Origin: an uncultured Bacteroidales bacterium
GTDB taxonomy: Bacteria; Bacteroidota; Bacteroidia; Bacteroidales; P3
Reading direction: 5' to 3'
Length of the DNA stretch: 42,944 bases
Assembly: GCA_944320465.1 (NCBI GenBank)
Contig: CALUHO010000029.1
Location: 1 to 42,944 of the forward strand
The notes beneath the pieces were generated by a model. The model searched no databases. It saw only the letters and a program-made list of their open reading frames with translations, and had not been told where the DNA came from. Positions 14,315 through 21,480 of this stretch are shown here, piece by piece (the first letter of the stretch is position 1; each line of letters starts with the position of its first letter). Both the position numbers and the translations under genes were made by a program.

Positions 14315-15222
14315 GTGTTTGCTACGTTGGATATCATGATTTCGGAAATGCTGCCGCGTCCGCCTGGATTGGAGTTTATCATCCGGGTGGCGGATACTCT
14401 TTTGATGAAGTAGCGGCTGTATATGGTGTCGAAGAAGTTTTCTTCCGGTCGTTGGGCTTTGGGATCGGAGTTGCTGGCGATGAACATGGCTCCGGCTTCT
14501 GAGATCTGGTTGCAAAAGTCTCTGAGCCTTATCTGTTCGGTGTCGCTGAATCCGTCTTTGGCGTAGGATGTGAATGAGGATGTCTCGGTGATAGGCTTGT
14601 AAGGCGGATCAAAGTAGTAGAGGGTGTCTGGGCTGGCATATCGGCCTGTCTCTGCGAAGTCTCCGCATAGGATGTCGACTTTCTGGAGCAGGCGGGAGAC
14701 GGCGCGGAGGTTGTCGGCATCGCAGATCCGGGGATTGGCGTATCTGCCGTGGGGTACGTTGAACAGGCCTTTTGCGTTTACGCGGTATAGGCCGTTGAAG
14801 CAGGTGCGGTTCAGGAAGATGAACAGGGCGGCTGTTGTTGTCGGAGCTGTGTTTTTGATGTTGAACAGTGTTCTTTTGCCCAGGAAATATTCTTTGCGGT
14901 TGTCTGCGTCAAGGGTAAGATATTCTTTCTGCAAGGTGGTGAGCTCGGATATCAGAGCCTCAACGTCTGTCTTGATCATACGGTATGTGCAAACCAACTC
15001 CGGGTTGATGTCGTTGATTACTGCGTGCTCTATGTTGGGATACTGCTGCAGGAGCCAGAAGAGTACAGCTCCGCCTCCTACGAACGGTTCGACATAGGTG
15101 AGGCTCCGGCGGGTGGTGATGTCCGCAGGGAGGGCTTTGCAGAACTCTTCCAGAAGCTGAGTTTTTCCTCCTACCCATTTTATGAATGGACGGGCTTGTG
15201 TATCATGTGTTCGTAACGGCAT
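14311..15222 (-). CDS. dpnM: Dam/DpnM-type adenine DNA methyltransferase (M1)
   Basis: The 303-aa protein is an alpha-class N6-adenine methyltransferase of the D12 family. The SAM-binding motifs are PFIKWVGGKTQLL (12-24) and VEPFVGGGAV (44-53), the recognition segment is FNGLYRVNAKGLFNVPHGRY, and the catalytic DPPY is at 205-208. It methylates GATC in duplex DNA and protects the host from the companion endonuclease. A start six codons upstream (15240) exists. However, the promoter box at 15243-15250 would place the transcript start at or after that codon, so the ATG ending at 15222 is preferred. It is the first gene of a five-ORF operon with overlapping or abutting genes. Confidence 0.92.
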   Translation of the reverse strand: MPLRTHDTQARPFIKWVGGKTQLLEEFCKALPADITTRRSLTYVEPFVGGGAVLFWLLQQYPNIEHAVINDINPELVCTYRMIKTDVEALISELTTLQKEYLTLDADNRKEYFLGKRTLFNIKNTAPTTTAALFIFLNRTCFNGLYRVNAKGLFNVPHGRYANPRICDADNLRAVSRLLQKVDILCGDFAETGRYASPDTLYYFDPPYKPITETSSFTSYAKDGFSDTEQIRLRDFCNQISEAGAMFIASNSDPKAQRPEENFFDTIYSRYFIKRVSATRMINSNPGGRGSISEIMISNVANT

Positions 15223-15242
15223 ATACGCTAGTCTGTACATTA

Positions 15243-15274
15243 CAAAGTTATGAAAAGATGTGGATATTCTAAAA
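15243..15274 (-). promoter_or_regulatory. Promoter of the DpnII-type operon
   Basis: On the minus strand TAACTTTG (15243-15250) is a full match to the -7 consensus. A TTTT/TTTTAG -33 candidate lies 20 bases upstream (15271-15274). Transcription would start near 15236, about 14 bases before the preferred dpnM start. Confidence 0.6.
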
Positions 15275-15306
15275 GTATTTGCACATTATGATATATCGCC
15301 GCTAAA

Positions 15307-16245
15307 TCATTTTTTCTTCAGTTTAGGGAACAATTTGCGGAACCTCAGCAGATACGTCGCGAAATTCCCCTTCGACACGATGATTGTCACGGCCGTGATA
15401 ATAAGCAGCATCCCCAATACAAGACGGGATGTGAACGCCTCGTGGAAGACCAGGACCCCGAAGACCACGGCAGTCAAAGGTTCGAGCGAGCCGAGGATGG
15501 CCGTAGGGGTCGGTCCAATGTAATGGATGGCCTGTGTCGTGGCCAAGAAAGAGACCACGGTAGGCAAAATGGCCAGACAAAGCAATAAAAGCCATTCATA
15601 CCATTGGGTTATCGGCTGCAGATGCGTCCCGAACCCGGTTTTGCCGAACAAGACCACCGTGCTGAACAGCAGGGCGTAGAACGTCAACTGCACGGTAGGC
15701 ATCTCCTTAAGCACCTTCCATTGGTTGACCGCCACCAAATAGATGGCGTAAGTAACGGACGAAACCATCACAATCGCGACCCCGATGGGATTGAGACCTT
15801 TTCCATCGCTTCCTTGGCTCAAAAGCACGATGCCGGCCAAGGCCATGACAATGCAGACGGCTGTCTGACGGCTGATTTTCTCCTTGAATACCACGGCCAT
15901 GATAATGGCCACCAAGACCGGGTAGATGAAAAGCAGGGTCGATGCCAGACCGGCATCCATATAGGTATAGCTGTAAAACAAGGTCAGGGATGAAATAGAC
16001 AACAGAACTCCCATGACAATCAGAGGAAAAACAGCCTTGCGCTGCAACTTGAAGCTTCGTCCCCGGAGTTTGATCATCAGCGCAATGACTGGAACTGCCA
16101 TCACGTAACGGTAAAAAAGCACCGTATCCATACTCAATCCGTTCTCATACAACGGCTTGGCAAAAAGCGGGTTCATCCCGTAGGTGGCCGCGGCTATCGC
16201 GCCCAAAAGATAGCCTTTCAGTTTCTGGTTCGTTTCGTTGCCCAT
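15307..16245 (-). CDS. EamA/DMT-family transporter
   Basis: The 312-aa protein has ten membrane helices in two EamA repeats of about 140 residues (roughly 10-145 and 155-295) and a lysine-rich cytoplasmic tail. Family features include AAATYGMNPLFAKPLY in the first helix, a TLLFIYPVLVAIIMAVVF segment in repeat one, and the matching AILGSLEPLTAVVFGVLVF in repeat two. Members export metabolites or amino acids; the substrate here cannot be predicted. The gene starts 33 bases from a family A repeat and its upstream sequence lacks a clear TAnnTTTG box. Confidence 0.88.
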   Translation of the reverse strand: MGNETNQKLKGYLLGAIAAATYGMNPLFAKPLYENGLSMDTVLFYRYVMAVPVIALMIKLRGRSFKLQRKAVFPLIVMGVLLSISSLTLFYSYTYMDAGLASTLLFIYPVLVAIIMAVVFKEKISRQTAVCIVMALAGIVLLSQGSDGKGLNPIGVAIVMVSSVTYAIYLVAVNQWKVLKEMPTVQLTFYALLFSTVVLFGKTGFGTHLQPITQWYEWLLLLCLAILPTVVSFLATTQAIHYIGPTPTAILGSLEPLTAVVFGVLVFHEAFTSRLVLGMLLIITAVTIIVSKGNFATYLLRFRKLFPKLKKK

Positions 16246-16277
16246 GACATGGATTTTTTTTGCAAATACCGCCTATA

Positions 16278-16474
16278 AACCCAAATCGGTCATTAGACAC
16301 GCCGAGTCCGTTTCTGATTGGGAAAATGAGGCATTCGGGCATCTTGCCCGCTTCTGTCCGCATCCTGTTTCTCGCTACGCCTCGACGTAGCCCGCTACGC
16401 CTTCAGCTAGGCGAGAAGCATGCTGCATGACACAAGCGGGCAATCTCCCCAAAGTCTAATGACCGATTTGGGAT
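16278..16474. repeat. Family A palindromic repeat, copy 3 (197 bp, complete)
   Basis: This copy has exactly the length of copy 2 and differs at only a handful of bases (for example GTGTCTG there against GAGTCCG here, and GGGTT against GGGAT in the right end). The terminal inverted repeats are 16278-16298 and 16454-16474, with one mismatch. TAA again flanks both sides. It separates the transporter promoter from the end of the pyrophosphatase gene. Confidence 0.92.
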
Positions 16475-16616
16475 AAAGCTGGTATTTAGGGGACTAAATA
16501 TGCACCATAAGGGCATCGCCCCTGTTTTCGGGACGCGAAAATAAGAATCTGTCTGCAAGAAAAAAAAGCGAAACGGCGAGATGTCGGCTTCAATGTCTGC
16601 AAGTGAGGTGGCGGCA

Positions 16617-18278
16617 TTAGAAATCGTTGTCGGGTCGGACAAGCTTGGCGGCTTCCGATAAAGGCGGCACCACCTGCTTCTTGCGCGACATCACATCAGG
16701 CAGGGTTACCATCCGGGAACGGGTGTCCACTTTGAACGCCTCGCCGACAAGGCTTTTGGGTTCGCCGGAGAAAATCAAGATGGAGGCTTCTTCCATGATG
16801 TTAGTAATCATGATGATGGATAAATCGTAGCCTTCCCGCTTGCGCATTTCCTCGGCGGCGGCAAGAATCTCGTCTTTACGGCTTTCGGCCTGCATCTTGT
16901 CCATGACCGAACATTGGCTGATGCTGATGCGGTAATGGGAAATCAGGAATTCCTTCATATCGTTCTTGACAATCTCGTCGGCGCTCATATTGTCGATATC
17001 GGTTCCGGCTTTGAGCATTTCCATGCCGTATTTTTCAATATCGATGCCGGCAATTTTGGAAAGGTATTGCGCCACTTCCTTGTCATGTTCCGTGCATGTG
17101 GGCGACTTGAAAAGCACCGTGTCAGAAATGATGGCCGAAAGCATCAATCCCGCAATCTGCGGTGGAATGGCCACTTGGCGGTGTATATGCATGTCGGCTA
17201 TGATGGTACACGTGCAGCCTACCGGGTCTTGCCGAGTGAAGATGGGTTCGTTCGTCTGGATGCCGCCTAAACGATGGTGATCGACGATTTCAAGAATCCG
17301 GGCTTTTTCTATGCCTTCAATGGCTTGGCTGCGTTCGTTGTGATCGACCAATATTATTTTGGTTTTTTCCGGCACCATGACGCTTTCGCTGCTGACCATA
17401 CCGACTAATTTTCCGTTTTCTTCCACTGGATAATAGCGGTGTTTGTGCTTTTCCATTACTCCTTTTATGTCGTTCAGCATATCGGTAGGCTTGAACCGGA
17501 TTACCTCGGTCTGCATGAGTTGGGAGACGGGTACGCATTGATTGATCAAGCGGGCGCAGGTGTAGGTGTCGTGAGGGCAGGAAAGAATGGATGCCCCTTG
17601 TTGCTTGGCGGCATCCACAACTTCGGATGGGATATGGCCGCTACCCGTGACAATCAGGCAAGAAGCTCCTTGGCGGATGCAAGTCAGCATTAGTTCGGCA
17701 ATTCGATCTCCCACTAGAATGATGTCGCCTGCCTTTACGGTATTCTGCACGGTCTGCAGGCTTCCGGCAGCAATTCGCACGTTCCCGTCCACATCGCGTT
17801 CAGGCTGGCCTTCCACCACGGTTTCGGCATCAATCACATGAGCTATTTCCTGCAAACTTACCGTGGAATCGATAAAGCTCTGCATTCCCAAATCCTCGAA
17901 GTACCGTTTGGCCATATCGCTGACTGTGATAATCCCTCGCAAGTCATTCTCGTCGTCAACTACCGGAATTGACTTAGGACCATCGTGCCGCATCAGTGCC
18001 GCCAGTTCACGCAAATTCTGCTTTTCGTTGATGGTGACGATCCAGTCTGTGGTCACATCTTCCACCCTGGGATAGACATCTGTCAGTAGCAAAGGAGGTT
18101 CGGCTTTGAAATAGTTGAGCGCGAACAGGCTTTCCTTGTTGAGTTTGCCAGCTCTGGCTGGAATAACATTGTCCATGCCCAGCTCTGTTTTGAGGTGCGC
18201 GTAACAGATGGCCGCGCAAATGGAATCGGTATCGGGATTCCGGTGTCCTATGATATAAACGGGTCTCTGTTTTTTCAT
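16617..18278 (-). CDS. Manganese-dependent inorganic pyrophosphatase with CBS and DRTGG domains
   Basis: The 553-aa protein is a regulated family II pyrophosphatase of the DHH superfamily. The metal-binding HRNPDTDS is at 12-19. Two CBS segments surround a DRTGG-like insert (about 70-300). The second half of the catalytic domain has VDHNERSQ, the DHH motif EIVDHHRLGG, and SDTVLFKSPTCTEHD; the DHHA2 domain follows. It hydrolyses pyrophosphate in the cytosol, and in characterised relatives adenine nucleotides bound by the CBS part tune activity. The ATG at 18276-18278 gives the conserved KKQRPVYIIGHRN start; a much longer open frame upstream is antisense to the divergent DUF3298 gene. A standard family II enzyme is about 310 aa, so the extra 240 residues are the regulatory insert. 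Confidence 0.93.
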   Translation of the reverse strand: MKKQRPVYIIGHRNPDTDSICAAICYAHLKTELGMDNVIPARAGKLNKESLFALNYFKAEPPLLLTDVYPRVEDVTTDWIVTINEKQNLRELAALMRHDGPKSIPVVDDENDLRGIITVSDMAKRYFEDLGMQSFIDSTVSLQEIAHVIDAETVVEGQPERDVDGNVRIAAGSLQTVQNTVKAGDIILVGDRIAELMLTCIRQGASCLIVTGSGHIPSEVVDAAKQQGASILSCPHDTYTCARLINQCVPVSQLMQTEVIRFKPTDMLNDIKGVMEKHKHRYYPVEENGKLVGMVSSESVMVPEKTKIILVDHNERSQAIEGIEKARILEIVDHHRLGGIQTNEPIFTRQDPVGCTCTIIADMHIHRQVAIPPQIAGLMLSAIISDTVLFKSPTCTEHDKEVAQYLSKIAGIDIEKYGMEMLKAGTDIDNMSADEIVKNDMKEFLISHYRISISQCSVMDKMQAESRKDEILAAAEEMRKREGYDLSIIMITNIMEEASILIFSGEPKSLVGEAFKVDTRSRMVTLPDVMSRKKQVVPPLSEAAKLVRPDNDF

Positions 18279-18465
18279 GGTCAAAGTGTTTTTAGGCTTC
18301 AAGTGATAGGCGGGAGGGTTGGGATTTCCCTTGAAAAAGCGGATAAAGTTAAGTTTTTTTTGCGAACGGGCAAGTTTGCAGTCATGATGTTGAGAATGAT
18401 GTTGAGAAATCGGGCTTGAAAGTTCAGGGTTGTTGCGGAAATAAGGATTGGGAGCTTGTCTTGGA

Positions 18466-18496
18466 TTTGGAAAGATGGGATTTTTCTGTATGTTTG
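18466..18496 (+). promoter_or_regulatory. Bacteroidetes promoter (-33 TTTG, -7 TATGTTTG)
   Basis: TTTG at 18466-18469 is followed after exactly 19 bases by TATGTTTG at 18489-18496. This is the best full -33/-7 match in the window. The predicted transcript begins near 18502 and leads into the DUF3298 gene starting at 18576. Confidence 0.7.
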
Positions 18497-18575
18497 CAAG
18501 GATGGAGCGCAAGGTGTCGGGTTCTCGGTCGGCGGAGGGCATCGCTCTTGGAATGATATAAGAAATAGATTGGAA

Positions 18576-19463
18576 ATGAGAAAGAATGTTTTGGCCCTGA
18601 TGGTATCGTTGACTGTGCTGGCGATGCCTAAGGCAATGGCGCAACTGAATCCTTTGGTTCAGCATTTGGAAGTAAAAGAGTATGTTCCTTATGATACGAT
18701 AGACGGGCCGGCTTGTTTTTTCGAACTGTCTATGGATTATTTTCTGGAGGGGGCTTCTGACCGTTTCAGGGCTTCGATATTGAAAGCCAATTTTTCTTTT
18801 GGTAAGAACCGGAGCTTGACGAGCCAGAGCGAAGTGGGTTTTCAGGAGTTGAAGCCGGATGTGCTTCCGAAGGAGCCTGTACTCAATTTGGGCATAGTGA
18901 ACAAGGCGGTGATAGAAAACGCATTTGGCAAAGAGTATGGCAGGGAGTCCATGCTGTTGGCGGCAGCGCATTACAGGGATGCCATGGTGGATGATTACAG
19001 GAAGAATGTGAAGGGGTTGCTGGAAGCCGTTTCGGATGCGGACAATCTGGAGTACAGCTACTATATCAAAGGGGAAGTCATAGACACCGGAAAATTGTTT
19101 GTCACCTACCGGCTTGAGAAAAGCTATTATACAGGAGGAGCGCATCCGATGCATGAATTGACCTATCTGAATTTTGACGGGAATGGTTTGATTTCTTTGG
19201 AAAAATTGTTTGGGGATCGACAGGATGTATTGGAAAAAGCAGTATTCAAGGCTTTGCTGGATAAAGAGGGGGTGAAGAATGCGGAAGGTCTGAAAGAAAA
19301 GTCATATTTTCCGGATCAATTCAAGGTAAGTGAAGATTTTTATGTGAATAGGGATTCTATCGTGTTTGTTTATGACCCTTATGAAATAGCGGCATACAGC
19401 AACGGGATTGTGGAAGTTGCCGTGCCTTTGAAAACGTTGAAAAAGAAAGGGCTTTGGGAATGA
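18576..19463 (+). CDS. Secreted DUF3298-domain protein
   Basis: The 295-aa product starts with a signal peptide (RKNVLALMVSLTVLAMPKAMA, cleavage after about residue 22). A beta-rich domain follows, with the DUF3298/RsiV-type C-terminal part near GGAHPMHELTYLNFDGNGLI and the segment ending in YDPYEIAAYSNGIVEVAVP. Such domains occur in periplasmic or lipoprotein anti-sigma-factor-like and lysozyme-binding proteins, but the function here is unknown. No lipobox cysteine is present. The stop overlaps the start of the SIMPL gene as ATGA, so the two are translated together. The start is set by the signal peptide and the promoter at 18466-18496. Confidence 0.85.
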   Translation: MRKNVLALMVSLTVLAMPKAMAQLNPLVQHLEVKEYVPYDTIDGPACFFELSMDYFLEGASDRFRASILKANFSFGKNRSLTSQSEVGFQELKPDVLPKEPVLNLGIVNKAVIENAFGKEYGRESMLLAAAHYRDAMVDDYRKNVKGLLEAVSDADNLEYSYYIKGEVIDTGKLFVTYRLEKSYYTGGAHPMHELTYLNFDGNGLISLEKLFGDRQDVLEKAVFKALLDKEGVKNAEGLKEKSYFPDQFKVSEDFYVNRDSIVFVYDPYEIAAYSNGIVEVAVPLKTLKKKGLWE

Positions 19464-20170
19464 AAGAAATGAAAAACCGGATTGTCTGGGCGGCTGTGGT
19501 AATCGCTCTCGGCATTGCCGCTGCAGGAGTCTTCATTTACGGCGGGATGCGGAAGAACGCATCGATGAATCGTTATGTGAGCGTGCGCGGTTTGTCGGAG
19601 AGGGAGATTCCGGCGGATAAAGTGACTTGGCCTATCTATTTCAAAGAAGTAGGCAATGACTTGCAGGTTTTGTACCGGACTATCAATGCCAAGAATGCCA
19701 AGATTTTGGATTTTTTACAAGACAAGGGCTTGTCTGAAGAGGAAATTTCGGTGGCTGCGCCGGCGGTGATTGACTTGGATGCCGAACGCTACCGCTCTTC
19801 AGATTCGCCTTTCCGCTACAACGTGACTTCGGTCATCACAGTGACCAGCCGCCAAGTGGACAAGGTTCGGGAAATGATGTTGCAACAGGGGGAACTGCTG
19901 CAGCAGGGCATAGCGATTGCCAGCGGGGAGTACCAGTATCAGGTGAGTTACGAGTTTACGGACTTGAACGCGCTGAAGCCCTCCATGATTGAGGAAGCTA
20001 CCAAGAACGCCCGGCAAGCGGCAGAAAAGTTCGCCGTGGACAGCGACAGCCGGGTAGGTGGCATCAAGCGGGCGACCCAAGGGCTTTTCACAATTGATGA
20101 TAGGGATCCTAACACGCCTTATATCAAGCGTGTGCGGGTGGTGACTTTGGTGGACTTCTTTCTGGAATAG
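19460..20170 (+). CDS. Membrane-anchored SIMPL-domain (DUF541) protein
   Basis: The 236-aa product has one N-terminal membrane anchor (about 6-28). It then carries a SIMPL/DUF541 domain with the opening VSVRGLSEREIPADKVTWPI and a closing IKRVRVVTLVDFFL. These proteins sit in the periplasm facing the envelope; some relatives are linked to oxidative stress, none with a firm biochemical role. The start ATG at 19460 overlaps the DUF3298 stop. A second in-frame ATG is three codons later. The pair DUF3298-SIMPL appears to be a small envelope operon ended before the tRNA region. Confidence 0.87.
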   Translation: MKEMKNRIVWAAVVIALGIAAAGVFIYGGMRKNASMNRYVSVRGLSEREIPADKVTWPIYFKEVGNDLQVLYRTINAKNAKILDFLQDKGLSEEEISVAAPAVIDLDAERYRSSDSPFRYNVTSVITVTSRQVDKVREMMLQQGELLQQGIAIASGEYQYQVSYEFTDLNALKPSMIEEATKNARQAAEKFAVDSDSRVGGIKRATQGLFTIDDRDPNTPYIKRVRVVTLVDFFLE

Positions 20171-20482
20171 AACGGAGTGTTTTGAGAGTTGTTCTGCAGG
20201 TTGTCGACAAGAGTCTGTTTCTGTCCTTTTGGCATGCTTTATAGGGAATGCCTGGGATTAGGATGGATTTTGAAGAAGAGTTCTGTGTCCGATTTAGAAA
20301 TTGCCTTGGATGATTGGAAAATGAAGGAGGGCGCGTTGGTGACTTGAACTTGCACTACGTGGATTTAAAAGCGCGGATGTCGGTAGAAAGAAAAAAAAAT
20401 CTATCTTTGCAGCCTGTTTGTCGATATGGGGTGAGCGGTCGGAGCAGCAGTATAGGCTTTTTCCGCTTGCTATTAGTTTTTT
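20171..20482. other. 312-bp spacer between the SIMPL gene and tRNA-Ser
   Basis: No gene is visible. The right half is A-rich and contains a TATCTTTG box at 20402-20409 about 75 bases upstream of the tRNA. No clear terminator was found after the SIMPL gene. Confidence 0.6.
20402..20409 (+). promoter_or_regulatory. -7 box (TATCTTTG) of tRNA-Ser
   Basis: A full TAnnTTTG match preceded by an A-run. It is the most likely promoter element for the tRNA, although the -33 TTTG is not obvious. Confidence 0.5.
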
Positions 20483-20567
20483 GGAGAGTTGGCAGAGTGG
20501 TCGATTGCGGCGGTCTTGAAAACCGTTGAGGTGCGAGCCTCCGGGGGTTCGAATCCCTCACTCTCCG
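20483..20567 (+). tRNA. tRNA-Ser (anticodon UGA)
   Basis: The acceptor arms are GGAGAGT (20483-20489) and ACTCTCC (20560-20566), with discriminator G. The anticodon loop CTTGAAA, between GGT and ACC stems, gives anticodon TGA, which reads UCA and related serine codons. The long variable arm typical of class II tRNAs is present, as is the T-loop TTCGAAT. A CCA is not encoded in the standard place (CACCA follows the discriminator). Confidence 0.96.
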
Positions 20568-20574
20568 CACCAAA

Positions 20575-20608
20575 GCAGCTTGTTGCGCAGCAACAAGCTG
20601 CTTTTTTT
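20575..20608 (+). terminator. Intrinsic terminator of tRNA-Ser
   Basis: A perfect 12-bp stem (GCAGCTTGTTGC at 20575-20586 and its complement at 20590-20601) with a 3-base loop is followed by seven T. It starts 8 bases after the tRNA. Confidence 0.93.
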
Positions 20609-20654
20609 ATCGCCTCCTCCGAAAACTTGTTTTCAGGAGGAGGCGATAAAAAAA
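20602..20654. terminator. Bidirectional terminator hairpin
   Basis: The seven T of the first terminator begin a second stem: TTTTTTTATCGCCTCCTCC (20602-20620) pairs exactly with 20636-20654, and GAAAAC/GTTTTC-like bases extend it inward. It carries T-runs or A-runs on both sides and would stop transcription from either direction. Confidence 0.8.
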
Positions 20655-20828
20655 GCAGCAAGGCCCGGAGGTCCATGCTGCTTTGGCGCAAGGGCCCCCG
20701 CGGCAAGCGGCAAGGGAAGCGCGGCAGCGAATCCCGTGCATCTTGCCAGTTCTGACACATCGGTTTCGTGGTAGAATTTGGCGGCAACGCTAGGCCTGAC
20801 ACTGAGAATCTGTTTAAAAACAGTTGAT

Positions 20829-21389
20829 ATGACGAAAGCGGTTATAGAGACCCCTCGTTTGCAATTGCGCGAAATGGTTTGGGAAGACAGAGAAAGCATC
20901 GCAGCCATCTTGCAGGACGAGCGGGTGATGTACGCCTACAATGGCGCGTTCAGCGAGGAGGAAACCGAGGCATGGATAGAGAGGCAGCGGCAACGGCACA
21001 AGGAATATGGTTTCGGCCTCTGGGTTGTGCTGCAAAAAGAGTCCGGCCAAGTCATCGGCCAGTGCGGGATTACGATGCAGGGATACAAGGACCGGCTCGT
21101 TCCGGAAATAGGTTACTTGTTCGCTTGCAAGCATTGGCATAAAGGTTATGCGACCGAGGCGGCGGTGGCTTGCCGGGAATACGGTTTCAAGACTTTGCGT
21201 TTCGAGGCCTTGTATTCCATTATCCGGGATACGAACCTGGCTTCGATGAAGGTGGCCATTCGCAATGGCATGAAGCCAGTCGATACCCTTGTAAAGCATT
21301 ACCGTGGCGTGGAAATGCCGCATACCGTGTTCCGGGTCGAAGCTTCTGCTATGGAAAAGCCCTTGCAGGAAGCCATCGGGCGTTCTTGA
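20829..21389 (+). CDS. GNAT-family N-acetyltransferase (RimJ/RimL type)
   Basis: The 186-aa protein opens with the RimJ/RimL-type strand IETPRLQLREMVWEDRESI. It has the acetyl-CoA-binding region around IGQCGITMQGYKD and the motif HWHKGYATEAAVACREYGF (about 110-128), with the last motif near YSIIRDTNLASMKVAIRNGM. It probably acetylates an amino group of a protein N-terminus or a small molecule. It stands alone behind the tRNA terminators; the ATG at 20829 is preceded by the palindrome-like CTGTTTAAAAACAG. Confidence 0.88.
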   Translation: MTKAVIETPRLQLREMVWEDRESIAAILQDERVMYAYNGAFSEEETEAWIERQRQRHKEYGFGLWVVLQKESGQVIGQCGITMQGYKDRLVPEIGYLFACKHWHKGYATEAAVACREYGFKTLRFEALYSIIRDTNLASMKVAIRNGMKPVDTLVKHYRGVEMPHTVFRVEASAMEKPLQEAIGRS

Positions 21390-21397
21390 TTTTTGAC

Positions 21398-21405
21398 TAA
21401 GTTTG
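21398..21405 (+). promoter_or_regulatory. -7 box (TAAGTTTG) of the DUF2130 gene
   Basis: A full TAnnTTTG match 76 bases upstream of the DUF2130 start, in the spacer after the acetyltransferase gene. The -33 is poor. Confidence 0.45.
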
Positions 21406-21480
21406 CAAGCTTTAAGATGGGTTGCGGAATCATGGTTTTAGAGAATCTCAGTCCGGAATCCGCATAAAAAGAATACAGCG

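Noticed and set aside
18279..19154. Upstream extension of the pyrophosphatase frame
   Set aside because: It runs antisense through the DUF3298 gene and its promoter; the conserved enzyme start is at 18278.
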